From JANSYA01 sp965243385 (lineage in GTDB: Bacteria; Spirochaetota; Leptospiria; Leptospirales; Leptonemataceae): a stretch of 64,000 nucleotides of DNA. The stretch lies in assembly GCA_965243385.1 (NCBI GenBank), contig CBDEUV010000002.1, forward strand, positions 5,146,001 to 5,210,000, written 5' to 3'. The notes below the pieces were generated by a model, which saw only the letters and a list, made by a program, of their open reading frames with translations, was not told where the DNA came from and did not search any database. Shown here piece by piece: positions 45,894 to 54,710 of this stretch; within the stretch, counting starts at the first letter, position 1; the number at the start of each line of letters is the position of its first letter. The position numbers and the translations under genes are program-made.

Positions 45894-48800
45894 TTATGTC
45901 GGACCCGGGTCGCGATCTCCGGACTCTCCCGGACGTTTCTCAAGCGCTTCGCTCAGTTGCTCCTGCGTAAAAGGTTTGTCCAGAAATGAGAGGACTCCCA
46001 GGCCACGTGCCGTAGCCACGTCGGGTTCTTCGAATCGACCGCTTGCCAGAATCACGGGGATGCCGAATCCTGCGGACTGTAGCCTTTGTAAAAGTTCCAA
46101 CCCATCCATCTCCGGCATATGTACGTCCGAAATTATGGTCCTGATCCGACCGGGGTTTTCCTCGATGATTTTCAAGGCCTCCTGGCCGTCCGACGCGGAG
46201 ACCACGTCAAAATTAAGCGACTGCAGGACAGCGCTGGTGACCGAACGCACCTGCGGTTCGTCATCCACAATAAGTACGGTTTCCGCTTTTCCGTAGAAAT
46301 CACTCTCTTCAGGAAGCGGCTGATCTATTCCCGCCGCGATAGTGCCTTCCATCGGAAGATAAACTTCAAAGATAGTGCCCTGTGGCTTTCCGGGGAGCAC
46401 GTGCACGAAGCCATCGTGGCTGTTTACGATTCCCAGCACCGTCGATAGGCCGAGGCCTGTTCCGCGGTCGATAGCCTTCGTAGTAAAGAAAGGCTCGAAT
46501 ATTCGGTCTATGATCTGCGGGGGAATCCCGTCGCCGGTGTCCTGAACGCGCCAGAGAACAAAGTCTCCTGGTCGAGCGTGCGGAATATTGCTTGCGCGAG
46601 CCGCGTCCAGGTGCGCGGCCGTGAGTTCCAGACTGAGTTCACCGCCGTCCGGCATCGCGTCTCGAGCGTTCACGCAGAGATTTAACAGCACTTGATGGAG
46701 CTGGGTCGCGTCACCCAGGACGAACCCCGCGCGTTTACCGCATATGTTCCGCAGGCGGATATTCTTAGGAAAGGTATTCGCGATGATATTCGTGATCTCA
46801 TCCTGAATGCGGATCGGATCAATGAGGGCCTGATCGCCGTCCACTCCTCGCGCGAAGGTCAATAATTGCCGGATCATATGGGCGCCGCGTTTTGTGCTGG
46901 TTTCGATCGTATCGACCAGTTCCATATCATTCGGATATTTGCCGCGGAGCATGGCTGTGGACATCAGCACCGGCGCCAGAGCGTTGTTGAGATCGTGCGC
47001 TATACCGCCAGCCAGCGTTCCGATGCTTTCCAGACGTTGCATGCGCAGCGTTCGTTGTTCCTGTTCCTGCCGAAAAGTCATATCGCGGATCGAAGCGGCC
47101 GTCCATTCAGATCCTTCAAAATCCAGCGGACTGAAATTGATTTCAGCCGGAAAGGTGCTGCCGTCCCTGCGTCGAGCCGATGCTTCGCGCAGCTCGAAAC
47201 CGTATTCCGATTTCGGACCCGGACCGTCGTCTTCATTCGCAGGTTGAGGGATGGACAGTAGTTCAGCCACCGCCATTCCGCGCAGGCTCGCGCGATCGTA
47301 TTGAAACAATTCTTCAGCCTTTTGATTGGCGAGCCAGATTTCTCCACCGGCGTCCGCGACAATACACGCGTCCGGTGCGAATTCAAAAAAAGCCTCGAAC
47401 CGTTGCTGACTCTGGAGAGCGTTCAGTTCCGCTGCTTTTCTTGCGCTGATGTCTTCGTGCGATACAATGATGCGCCGGGGGCCGTCACCCGGAAAGAGCG
47501 TCAGCCGACACAGATACCAGGCGGGTTGCGAGGGTTCCGAGTCGCAATACTCAAATGAAGCTTCGGTTCTTTGCCCATTCATTATTTCGTCGATATAGCG
47601 AACAGTAAGCTGACCCGTCGCTTCGTGACCTTTGGCTGCCGTATTGCAGAATTGCAGGTAGTCCGCCCCGGGTTCGAGCGTTCCAAAAGCGTTGTGCATT
47701 GGGGCCTCGTCTTCTGGCGAAACAGCTTCGTAATTCGTGGCCAGAATTTTCGCGCGTTCGTCCAGAACCACGATACGCGCCGGGAGGGCCTGCAGAATCG
47801 CTCTGGTGAAACGTTCGCTTTCGCGGAGGTCCTGCGTGCGATCCGCAACTATATGCTCCAGATTCTCTACAAGAACCTCCAGTGCGGTGGTCGTATGTTT
47901 GCGTTCGATCACCATCGCCGCCAGACCGGCGCACTCTTCCAGAATCCGGCGATCGATCGGGCTGGCTTTGCACGGAGTCGTCTGATAGGTGGCGATCGCG
48001 CCGATCGTAACGCCTTTTTCGTTGATGATGGATTCCGACCAGCAGGCCCCATTAGAATTCGACGCTGCGTCCGGGTTTCCCGCCGCCAGGCTGAGGGAAG
48101 TGCGATCTTCGTCCCCCTGAAGGGAAAGCTTTATCAAGCGTTCCGGCCAGAACAGGCCGATATGTTTCAGCAGGTCTTCCAGAATGACCGAAAGAGACGG
48201 CGCGGCGCTCAAACGATCAAGGACGAGCGCTCGCGCCGCTCGCAAATGTTCCGTCGCGCGGCGTTCCGTTACGTCACGGAGTATCGCGCGGGTTGCAATT
48301 GGAACATTTTGATCCGAGCGAAGATTAACCTTGCCTTCGACGTATATGCGGTTCCCGTTTTTGCCGATTAAACACGTCTCCAGCATCTCCGGATCTTCTC
48401 CGGCGAAGACGCGCCCCATATACTCGCGACAGTGTTGGTGGTAATCACGCGCGATGATATCGAATATGTTCAGATGAACGATTTCATTGGGATGATAGCC
48501 AATGGTCTTCGTCCATGCGTTGTTGACGAAATAAAATTTTCCGTCGCGCCCCACGCTCTGAATGAGATCGCTGGAGTTTTCCAGAATGTCGCGCAGATTT
48601 TCTTCTTGTCCGCGTAAAATGCCTTCGCTGGTCTCCAGGGCGAGACGCGAGCGCCTCAAGTCCATCTGCATCATTACGAGTCGGCTCAGAGTTTGAAGTC
48701 CACTGCGTTGGTTATCATTGAGCTCGCGCGGTTCGAAATCGATGACGCAGAGCGTCCCGATCAAATGATTGTCAGGAGTCGCGAGGGGAGCTCCCGCGTA

Positions 48801-49139
48801 AAATCGCACGCGGGGGTCCTCGAGGACGAGGGGGTTGTCAGCGAAACGAGGATCTGAAGTTGTATCGGGCACTTCGGTCAGATCGCTGTCCAGAATTGCG
48901 TGTGCGCACAGGGCTATGTTGCGAGGCGAGCCTGGACCGTCCGATCCGTGTTGACTTTTGTACCACGAACGTCCCGAATCAATGAGCGAAATAAGAGCGA
49001 CGGGCGTGCCGCAAAGTTGTGCGGCGATTTCGGTCAATTCGTCGAATTCTTGTTCCGGAGGCGTGTCCAGAATGGAGTAAGAATAAAGAGACTCCAATCT
49101 GCCGATTTCATTCGCGGGAATGGCGGCGGCCGGCATCAT
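45894..49139 (-). CDS. Hybrid sensor histidine kinase (GAF-PAS-GAF-PAS-PAS-HisKA-HATPase-REC)
   Basis: 1081 residues with no membrane segment, so cytosolic. Order of domains: GAF (about 20-165, LCGTPVALISLID), PAS (185-295), GAF (310-415), coil, two PAS (445-715, PDACIVADAGGEIWLANQKA), the HisKA H-box GGIAHDLNNALAP (phosphorylated histidine), an HATPase with NLCVNARDAM, DTGDGIPP and GTGLGLS, and a C-terminal receiver (VLIVDDEP, TIISDVHMPEMDG with the phospho-aspartate, and the lysine in LDKPF). The start ATG overlaps the stop of the REC-STAS gene by 4 bases. The mix of GAF and PAS domains suggests intracellular small-molecule or redox sensing. Confidence 0.9.
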   Translation of the reverse strand: MMPAAAIPANEIGRLESLYSYSILDTPPEQEFDELTEIAAQLCGTPVALISLIDSGRSWYKSQHGSDGPGSPRNIALCAHAILDSDLTEVPDTTSDPRFADNPLVLEDPRVRFYAGAPLATPDNHLIGTLCVIDFEPRELNDNQRSGLQTLSRLVMMQMDLRRSRLALETSEGILRGQEENLRDILENSSDLIQSVGRDGKFYFVNNAWTKTIGYHPNEIVHLNIFDIIARDYHQHCREYMGRVFAGEDPEMLETCLIGKNGNRIYVEGKVNLRSDQNVPIATRAILRDVTERRATEHLRAARALVLDRLSAAPSLSVILEDLLKHIGLFWPERLIKLSLQGDEDRTSLSLAAGNPDAASNSNGACWSESIINEKGVTIGAIATYQTTPCKASPIDRRILEECAGLAAMVIERKHTTTALEVLVENLEHIVADRTQDLRESERFTRAILQALPARIVVLDERAKILATNYEAVSPEDEAPMHNAFGTLEPGADYLQFCNTAAKGHEATGQLTVRYIDEIMNGQRTEASFEYCDSEPSQPAWYLCRLTLFPGDGPRRIIVSHEDISARKAAELNALQSQQRFEAFFEFAPDACIVADAGGEIWLANQKAEELFQYDRASLRGMAVAELLSIPQPANEDDGPGPKSEYGFELREASARRRDGSTFPAEINFSPLDFEGSEWTAASIRDMTFRQEQEQRTLRMQRLESIGTLAGGIAHDLNNALAPVLMSTAMLRGKYPNDMELVDTIETSTKRGAHMIRQLLTFARGVDGDQALIDPIRIQDEITNIIANTFPKNIRLRNICGKRAGFVLGDATQLHQVLLNLCVNARDAMPDGGELSLELTAAHLDAARASNIPHARPGDFVLWRVQDTGDGIPPQIIDRIFEPFFTTKAIDRGTGLGLSTVLGIVNSHDGFVHVLPGKPQGTIFEVYLPMEGTIAAGIDQPLPEESDFYGKAETVLIVDDEPQVRSVTSAVLQSLNFDVVSASDGQEALKIIEENPGRIRTIISDVHMPEMDGLELLQRLQSAGFGIPVILASGRFEEPDVATARGLGVLSFLDKPFTQEQLSEALEKRPGESGDRDPGPT

Positions 49140-49927
49140 CGGGCTCCTTGCGTTGAGCGAGTTTGATCAGGGCGTTGCAGGCTTACCAGCGCCTCCTGGG
49201 CCGAGCCGGCGGTTGAAAAAAAGTCAAGGTACCCCAACAGATTTAAGTATCGACGCACGGCTTCCGGAATTTCTACAAGGATAAGGTTATGCCCGTCTTG
49301 TTGGAGCATGCGCTGGATTTCCAGAAGCTGGTTCAGTCCTATATTGTTAATATAGCCAGTGTCGGCCAGCCGGAGGATGCAGGTCTTTCGCAGGACGCCT
49401 TCCCGAAGTAAACGACGTAACGGCTGGACGAGAGTGTTTTCTGAGCTCGCATCCAGGGCTTGATAGTAGCTGATTATAGAACAATTGTGCGGCTCAGCGA
49501 AGGTTTCATGTTTTATGCTACCCAGATTGCGGGTTTCCGGCGGTGTTTCCGCCTCGGTTTCCGGAGGGGTCAGGGCTCTTTTGAGCGTACGCAAGAGGTC
49601 ATTAGGCTCAACCGGCTTCGCGAGAAAATCAAAGGCGTCTTCTTTCAGATATCCGAGCGCACTGCGCAAATCGGTGGCGCCGCTCATCAGGATCACCGGC
49701 AATTTCGGGCTGTCTTGATGCAGTTCTCGCAGTAGTTCCCCGCCGTCCATTTCCGGCATGTGTATATCGCTGATAACCGCGTCGATATTCGAATTCCTGC
49801 AGGTTCGAATCGCCTCGAGCGCGTTCGGAGCGATTGCCGTCGCGTAACCCTTGCTGGCCAAAAATTTTGAAAAAGTGCGACAGACAGTATCTTCGTCGTC
49901 GACGATCAGGATTTTCGCGGAATGCAT
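49136..49927 (-). CDS. Response regulator with REC and STAS domains
   Basis: 263 residues from the ATG at 49927, which has GGAGG 6 bases upstream; an in-frame ATG at 49957 has no such site. REC domain at 1-125: ILIVDDEDTV, VISDIHMPEMDGG (phospho-aspartate), ILMSGAT and FLAKPV. After a Pro/Thr/Glu linker comes a STAS-like domain (about 165-255): CILRLADTGYINNIGLNQLLEIQ and LILVEIPEAVRRYLNLLG, like anti-anti-sigma factors. No DNA-binding domain. Output is probably by protein-protein contact in a partner-switch. The next gene, in overlap, is its probable kinase. Confidence 0.85.
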   Translation of the reverse strand: MHSAKILIVDDEDTVCRTFSKFLASKGYATAIAPNALEAIRTCRNSNIDAVISDIHMPEMDGGELLRELHQDSPKLPVILMSGATDLRSALGYLKEDAFDFLAKPVEPNDLLRTLKRALTPPETEAETPPETRNLGSIKHETFAEPHNCSIISYYQALDASSENTLVQPLRRLLREGVLRKTCILRLADTGYINNIGLNQLLEIQRMLQQDGHNLILVEIPEAVRRYLNLLGYLDFFSTAGSAQEALVSLQRPDQTRSTQGAR

Positions 49928-50128
49928 ATCAGGCCTCCAGGCTCTAAAGCATAGCACCGGGATCGACTTCGATCAATAAAGAATCTGATTGATTGGTCTG
50001 AGAGTGGTTAAAAATTAATCACGGGATCTAACATTTGATCAAAAGAGCGTAGGGCGATCCGTAGAGATACTGAGTGGAACCATGTGGTCGCTTGCCGGCG
50101 TCTATGCGGCTTGTTGTACGGCTGAAAC

Positions 50129-50171
50129 GAAAAAGACCGCGTCGACTGCAAAGGGTGCAGCGGACGCGGTC
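50129..50171 (-). terminator. Rho-independent terminator of the OlsB-like gene
   Basis: Read on the minus strand: GACCGCGTC (50171-50163) pairs with GACGCGGTC (50143-50135), with further inner pairing around a CCCTT loop, and a T-run (A-run at 50129-50134 on the plus strand) follows. Confidence 0.8.
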
Positions 50172-50205
50172 CCTGTAGCGCCTGATCTGAGGTTCCTGGC
50201 GGATC

Positions 50206-51003
50206 TTATTGATGTTTCAGCGAAAGATCGGTTTCGAGATAGTGGCGGCCGTAGCGTTTGTCGACTTCCGCTTCGTCGAAGATAATAAAGAAGTCGGTCG
50301 TTCCGAATTCGTGATCGTAAGCGGGTTCGCCGGTAATGCGCGCGCCCGCCCGCATATAACCTTTGATCAGCGGCGGCATTTGTTTGCCGACGGCTTTCAG
50401 ATCGTCGATGACGACGTCTTTTCGAAAACCCGCCAGGCGGTATTCGGGATGGGGAATCGCGTCAAAGCCCGGCTCGACCAGATATTCTTTTTCGCGCAGG
50501 TAAGCGTAAACCAGATTCGCGGTTTCGGCGTCGTGCGAGTGTATTGAACCGCAACCGCACAGATAGCGGGCGTTGTACTCGCGCAGATACATTCCCAGGC
50601 CGATCCACAGATGCGAAATCACCGAGCCGTCGCGATATTCGGGGTGCACGCAGCTGCGGCCGATTTCCACGACTTCGTCTTTGAGATCGTAGATGCCCCG
50701 CAGGCTGAATTCGCCTTCGGAATAGAATCCTTCGTGTTTGCGCGCGACGCTCGAGCGCAGCACCCGGTAAGTGCCGACGATCATATTGTCGCGGCCTTCA
50801 TCGACGACGATCAGATGATCGCAGTACAGGTCGAATTTATCGCGGTCCTTGCGGGTCGCGTGTGAAGCGGCCAGGCCCTGTTGCATTTCCAGATTGAAGA
50901 TATCGTAACGTAAGGACAGAGTCTTTTCGATCTCGTATTGATTCTGCGCCAGGCGCACTTTCAACTGTCGTTTCGCTTTTTCTGTTTTGACCTGGTTTGA
51001 CAT
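50206..51003 (-). CDS. OlsB-like GNAT-fold acyltransferase
   Basis: 265 residues. The ATG at 51003 is preceded by AGAGGA at ideal spacing; in-frame starts further upstream would add a disordered tail. The protein matches the Acetyltransf_5 type (OlsB, also related to acyl-homoserine lactone synthases): YEIEKTLSLRYDIFNLEM near the start, DHLIVVDEG, VGTYRVLRSSVARK, VEIGRSCVHPEYRDGSVI and YLCGCGSIHSHDAE. OlsB puts a 3-hydroxyacyl chain on ornithine, the first step to ornithine lipids, which bacteria make when phosphate is scarce. The second enzyme (OlsA, a PlsC-type protein) is not adjacent. Location near PhoBR agrees with this role, but amine-acylation of another substrate is possible. Confidence 0.75.
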   Translation of the reverse strand: MSNQVKTEKAKRQLKVRLAQNQYEIEKTLSLRYDIFNLEMQQGLAASHATRKDRDKFDLYCDHLIVVDEGRDNMIVGTYRVLRSSVARKHEGFYSEGEFSLRGIYDLKDEVVEIGRSCVHPEYRDGSVISHLWIGLGMYLREYNARYLCGCGSIHSHDAETANLVYAYLREKEYLVEPGFDAIPHPEYRLAGFRKDVVIDDLKAVGKQMPPLIKGYMRAGARITGEPAYDHEFGTTDFFIIFDEAEVDKRYGRHYLETDLSLKHQ

Positions 51004-51271
51004 AGATTCCTCTCGCATGGGTGGATTGACCGGAGTTTCCGTTGTGGCGTTCTGCTTGTTGTGTTCTTCTACTGTGTCTGCGGCTGATTTCTTTACAGGT
51101 GCGGATTCACCGCCCGGAGACATACGTCTCATTTTAGATGTTCGGGCTTCGTCGCCGGTTTCGAATTTCCTGGCAGTTTCCGCGGGGATCAATACAAAAT
51201 CATGACGTTTTTATGGAGAATTTCCCGAAATCGGCGCTGGATCCTGCGGCCTGTTCCAGGCGCTATCGGGT

Positions 51272-52675
51272 TCATACGGGCAGGAGCACTTTGAATATCG
51301 AACCGCCGCGGGGATTGGTTTCGATGCCGACCGAACCGCCGTGCAGGCGCGTGATCTGGCGCACGATGCTCAGGCCGAGGCCCGTGCCGCCCTGTTCGCG
51401 GGAGCGGTTCATATCCACGCGAAAGAAGCGCTCAAAGACTTTTTTGCGCAATTCGACGGGGATGCCCGGGCCGCTGTCGAGGACGGCGAAAGATATATTG
51501 TGCTGATTTTCCTGTTTGATCTTCACGAAAATTTCCGATTCCGCCGGGCTGTAGCGCGAAGCGTTGGTGATCAGGTTCAGGAGCAAATGTTCGAGCAGCA
51601 GCGGATCCGCTTCGATCGCCAGCTCCGCTTGCTCGATCGCGATATTTAATTGCTGATCCTTTTGTTTGAGCGTACCCTCGACCAGAGTTTCGATGCCCTG
51701 CATATAACGTTCGAGTTCGATTCGGCGCGGCTTAAAGGGGAAGCTGCGCGATTCAAGCGAAGAGATCGTGACCATGTCTTCGATCATGGCTTCCATGCGC
51801 TCGACGTTTCGCAGCATGCCCTTCAGAAAGCTGCGTCCGGGGTCTTTGACTTCCGGCTGTCCTGGAGGAGTCGGCGGAGCTTCGCGTTCGATTTTCGACA
51901 TCAGAGTTTCGGCGTAACCGCGAATGCTGGTGATCGGCGTTTTGAGTTCGTGGCTGGCGTTTTGCAAAAAATCTTCGCGCAGTCGACGGGTCGTATATTC
52001 CTGCGTGCGATCCTGCACTAAAATCAGATGCAGCTCGATCTCTTCGTCGGTGCGCACGGGGTACTCCTGCACGCGAAAGAAATACGGGCCGTGGTGCAAT
52101 TCGAAGTACTGGCGGTCCTGCGAATCACGGCCGGTACCCTGCAGGCGATTGTGAATGAACTCCAGCAAACCGCTGTCGAGCACCGCCTTAAAGTACAGGC
52201 GCCCGGTGCTCTGCGGCGTAACCAGTTCGGGATGCAGCGCCGGGTTTTGATAAACGATCGAACCTTCTTTGTTCAGGCAGAGTACGCCTTCGCGCAACGC
52301 TCCCAGCAACGAACTCAACAACTCTTTTTCCAGTTTGAGTCCGGCCAGATCGGTATGCAGGCGATGGATCAGAGTATCGAGGGCGGTCGCCAGGCGATCC
52401 AGTTCGAGAATCTGCGTGCGTTTGACCAGGGTCGGCCCCAGTCGCGGAAATTGCTGCACCCGGCGCAGCAGCCCGTCGAGAGCGCCGGTCAGCGTGCGCG
52501 AAGCGGAAAGCGAAAGGACGAGCGCCAGAGCGAGGGCGCCCGCCAGCAGCAGCGCGAAGGCCCGCGGCGAATCTTCGATGACGTGCATCAGGTTGAAGAA
52601 CAACCAGAGGCCGCCGGTGAAGATCGCCACTACCAGCAGGTGGATGAAAAAGATCCGGAAGAATATGCTGCGCAT
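51272..52675 (-). CDS. phoR: Sensor histidine kinase, PhoR-like
   Basis: 467 residues: two membrane helices close together (about 3-28 and 39-58), so almost no periplasmic domain, then a HAMP-like helix pair, a PAS domain (about 115-215, LREGVLCLNKEGSIVYQNPA), HisKA with NASHELKTPITSIRGYAETL, and an HATPase with NLITNASRYS, LDSGPGIP and GTGLGLSIV. This topology is that of PhoR, which reads phosphate status through PstS-transporter/PhoU contact rather than a sensor domain. It lies 39 bases after the PhoB-like gene on the same strand. Confidence 0.85.
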   Translation of the reverse strand: MRSIFFRIFFIHLLVVAIFTGGLWLFFNLMHVIEDSPRAFALLLAGALALALVLSLSASRTLTGALDGLLRRVQQFPRLGPTLVKRTQILELDRLATALDTLIHRLHTDLAGLKLEKELLSSLLGALREGVLCLNKEGSIVYQNPALHPELVTPQSTGRLYFKAVLDSGLLEFIHNRLQGTGRDSQDRQYFELHHGPYFFRVQEYPVRTDEEIELHLILVQDRTQEYTTRRLREDFLQNASHELKTPITSIRGYAETLMSKIEREAPPTPPGQPEVKDPGRSFLKGMLRNVERMEAMIEDMVTISSLESRSFPFKPRRIELERYMQGIETLVEGTLKQKDQQLNIAIEQAELAIEADPLLLEHLLLNLITNASRYSPAESEIFVKIKQENQHNISFAVLDSGPGIPVELRKKVFERFFRVDMNRSREQGGTGLGLSIVRQITRLHGGSVGIETNPRGGSIFKVLLPV

Positions 52676-52714
52676 AAATCAGTCGCGAGCGCGCCGGAAA
52701 GCGAGTTGCATCTT

Positions 52715-53497
52715 TTATTCGCCCCGGAAGCGGTAGCCGACGCCGCGCACGGTTTCCAGACGGCCCTTTTCGCCGGCCAGCTTTTCGCGCAGTCGTTTGA
52801 TGTTCACGTCGACTGTGCGGTCTGAAACGTACACGTCGCGACCCCAGACCCGATCCAGCAGGCGATCACGGGTGAAAGCGATCTCCGGATTTTCCATGAA
52901 GAGCTTTAAGAGCTTGTACTCGATCAGCGTCAGGTCCGCCAGCTCGTTGTTCACCAGCACGCGGTGCGCCGCGGTATCCATGGTAATCAGGCCGATCTGC
53001 AGATTGCCGCTCAGGCTGCTGCCTTCTTGACCGGGTTTGCTGTGCCGCCGCAGAATCGCGCGCAGACGGGCGATCAATTCCCGCGGGCTGAAAGGTTTGC
53101 GCACATAATCGTCCGCGCCGATTTCGAGGCCCAGCACGGCGTCGGTTTCGCCGGATCTGGCGGTGAGCATGATCACGGGCACGTCGTACTTGGCTTTGAC
53201 CTTTTTGCAGAAATCCAGGCCGTTGATGCCCGGGAGCATGAGGTCCAGAATAATCGCGTCGGGCAGGCTGCGTTCCAGGCGGTTCCAGGCGTCGATGCCG
53301 TTTTCGGAAACCGTCACCAGGAAGCCCTCTTCTTCCAGATTGTATCGAATGATATCGCAGATATCGGCTTCGTCATCCACAACCAGGATGCGGTAGCCGT
53401 TGAGGGTCTGGGCTTCTTTGTTCGGACCGGCGGCCGCTCCCGAGGTATCGGGGAATGAGGGAGCGCCTGAATCAGAAGATCTTTCCATAACTGACAT
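52715..53497 (-). CDS. phoB: OmpR/PhoB-family response regulator
   Basis: 260 residues. The ATG at 53497 is preceded by AGGAAG 7 bases upstream and beats ATG 53518. After about 30 disordered residues comes REC (ILVVDDEADICDII, AIILDLMLPGINGLDF with the phospho-aspartate, VIMLTARSG, YVRKPFSPREL), then a winged-helix domain ending RETVDVNIKRLREKL-like (actual text SDRTVDVNIKRLREKLA) and ETVRGVGYRF. Paired with the PhoR-like kinase and preceded by a Pho-box match, it is best read as the phosphate-starvation regulator. PhoP-type regulators look similar. Confidence 0.85.
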   Translation of the reverse strand: MSVMERSSDSGAPSFPDTSGAAAGPNKEAQTLNGYRILVVDDEADICDIIRYNLEEEGFLVTVSENGIDAWNRLERSLPDAIILDLMLPGINGLDFCKKVKAKYDVPVIMLTARSGETDAVLGLEIGADDYVRKPFSPRELIARLRAILRRHSKPGQEGSSLSGNLQIGLITMDTAAHRVLVNNELADLTLIEYKLLKLFMENPEIAFTRDRLLDRVWGRDVYVSDRTVDVNIKRLREKLAGEKGRLETVRGVGYRFRGE

Positions 53498-53532
53498 TGA
53501 ATTACTTCCTGGCGTCAATTTGGAGCCAGGAT

Positions 53533-53550
53533 GTTACAAATCAATGACAG
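53533..53550 (-). promoter_or_regulatory. Pho-box-like operator upstream of phoB
   Basis: On the minus strand the 18 bases CTGTCATTGATTTGTAAC match the classical Pho box (CTGTCAT, 4-base spacer, CTGTMAY-like half) at about 15 of 18 positions. It lies 36 bases before the phoB start, where autoregulation of phoBR acts in E. coli. The match is by eye. Confidence 0.6.
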
Positions 53551-53624
53551 GACAATGAAATAACCTTACATTCGTATGACGGCGGCGGCCGGGGCAGGGC
53601 AGCCGAAGCGGGGCTTTTCCGCCA

Positions 53625-53676
53625 GCCACGGCCCTCCGGCTATGGGCCACAGGCCAATGGCCACTGGCTATGAGGT
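53625..53676. repeat. Inverted-repeat-rich stretch 3' of the tRNA gene
   Basis: GGCCAATGGCC-type palindromes and repeated GGCCAC/GGCTATG words crowd this region, immediately downstream of the minus-strand tRNA. Possibly a terminator or processing region; no T-run is seen. Confidence 0.4.
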
Positions 53677-53682
53677 GAAATG

Positions 53683-53753
53683 AGCGGGCGAAGGGACTCG
53701 AACCCTCTCCAGAAGCTTGGAAGGCTGCTGTGCTACCGTTACACTACGCCCGC
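53683..53753 (-). tRNA. tRNA-Gly (anticodon TCC)
   Basis: 71 bases on the minus strand. Acceptor stem GCGGGCG/CGCCCGC, D-stem GTGT/GCAC, anticodon loop CTTCCAA giving TCC, T-arm GAGGG-TTCGAGT-CCCTT, discriminator T. CCA is not encoded. The anticodon stem has one mismatch. Overall similar to bacterial tRNA-Gly reading GGA/GGG. Confidence 0.95.
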
Positions 53754-53896
53754 ATCACAGTTCCTACAGCGAGGAACTCCTGCAAGAGCCTGCCAGTAGC
53801 GCCCCCTGTCAAGCAGGAAGCGGGAAAAGGCCGGTCTGACGCCGGCTGGGCCGAGAGCCCCGACTGATTTTCCTGAATTCCCGTTGATTTCGGGGC

Positions 53897-54661
53897 TCAG
53901 GGCGGGGCCGGCGCGGTCGCGTAGTTGATCTCGTAAATATCGTGGGTCGAGTTGCGAAATCCCGGAAAATAGGCCACCGAGACTCCGAGATGATAGGATT
54001 CGCGGGAGGCCATCGCCAGCGCCAGATAAGCGACAATCCGTTCGTTGGTGATGCTCACGGCATGCACCCGTCGATTTCGCTGATCCAGGTACAGGCCTTC
54101 CCAGATCGTCTGTACGGAACCGGTTCGCTCCAGCCGTAAGACCCGGCCGTAAACTGTGAAATCGCGCCGGCTGCCGCTGGGGGGCACGCGCACCGCCGGA
54201 GGCAGGCCCCGGACGGGGTGTTGGGACCAGACCATGGCGTCGGTCAACTGCCATTCCTCGCCGAAGAGCGGTAGATCGTACCGCACGAACATCTCTTTGC
54301 CGCGGTTCGCTTTCAGAAAATTCAGCAGGACCGGATTATCGTCGTCTTTGAGCTTGAACTCCGCCGTGCGAACGCGGGGTTGGTAGCACTCGCCTTCGTC
54401 GTCGTCGCAGTCCTCGCCCGGGCTAAAGCCCGCGAATTCGAAGGTGCCGCCCCAGGTGATCGAAAGCACGCCGCTTTTTTCCAGCTTTTTTAAGACCACC
54501 ACCGCGAAGCCGTCCGGGCCCTCGTAGCTCTTGAGATTCAGCTCCGCTGCCGGTCCCCGCGGATCCGCCGGCAAGCCGCTCGGTCCCAGCAGCGTGAGTA
54601 TTCCTGCAAGCGCCGTCAGGGCGGCTCGCATTCGCAGTCTGGAGTCGTCTCGCATCATCAT
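53897..54661 (-). CDS. Exported protein of unknown function
   Basis: About 254 residues from the first ATG of an ATGATGATG run at 54661. Signal peptide RMRAALTALAGILTLLGPSG with cleavage near PAD. The mature part is strand-rich: KSYEGPDGFAVVVLKKLEKSG, WGGTFEFAGFSPGEDCDDDEGECYQ (two cysteines in an acidic loop), FVRYDLPLFGEEW and VYGRVLRLERTGSVQTIWEG. I recognise no family. The last third (ITNERIVAYLALAMASRESYH) is regular. Divergent from pgi, with starts 50 bases apart. Confidence 0.65.
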   Translation of the reverse strand: MMMRDDSRLRMRAALTALAGILTLLGPSGLPADPRGPAAELNLKSYEGPDGFAVVVLKKLEKSGVLSITWGGTFEFAGFSPGEDCDDDEGECYQPRVRTAEFKLKDDDNPVLLNFLKANRGKEMFVRYDLPLFGEEWQLTDAMVWSQHPVRGLPPAVRVPPSGSRRDFTVYGRVLRLERTGSVQTIWEGLYLDQRNRRVHAVSITNERIVAYLALAMASRESYHLGVSVAYFPGFRNSTHDIYEINYATAPAPP

Positions 54662-54710
54662 CCGCGTCAATTCTACTTGCCCGCCGCCCCGCGTCGACGG
54701 ACATGCAACT

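Noticed and set aside
50082..50285. Plus-strand open frame of 67 codons
   Set aside because: Covers the minus-strand terminator and the 3' end of the OlsB-like gene; Arg/Ala-rich with no ribosome site.
53739..54254. Minus-strand open frame of 171 codons overlapping the exported protein
   Set aside because: Out of frame with the signal-peptide-bearing gene and running into the tRNA; no domain features.
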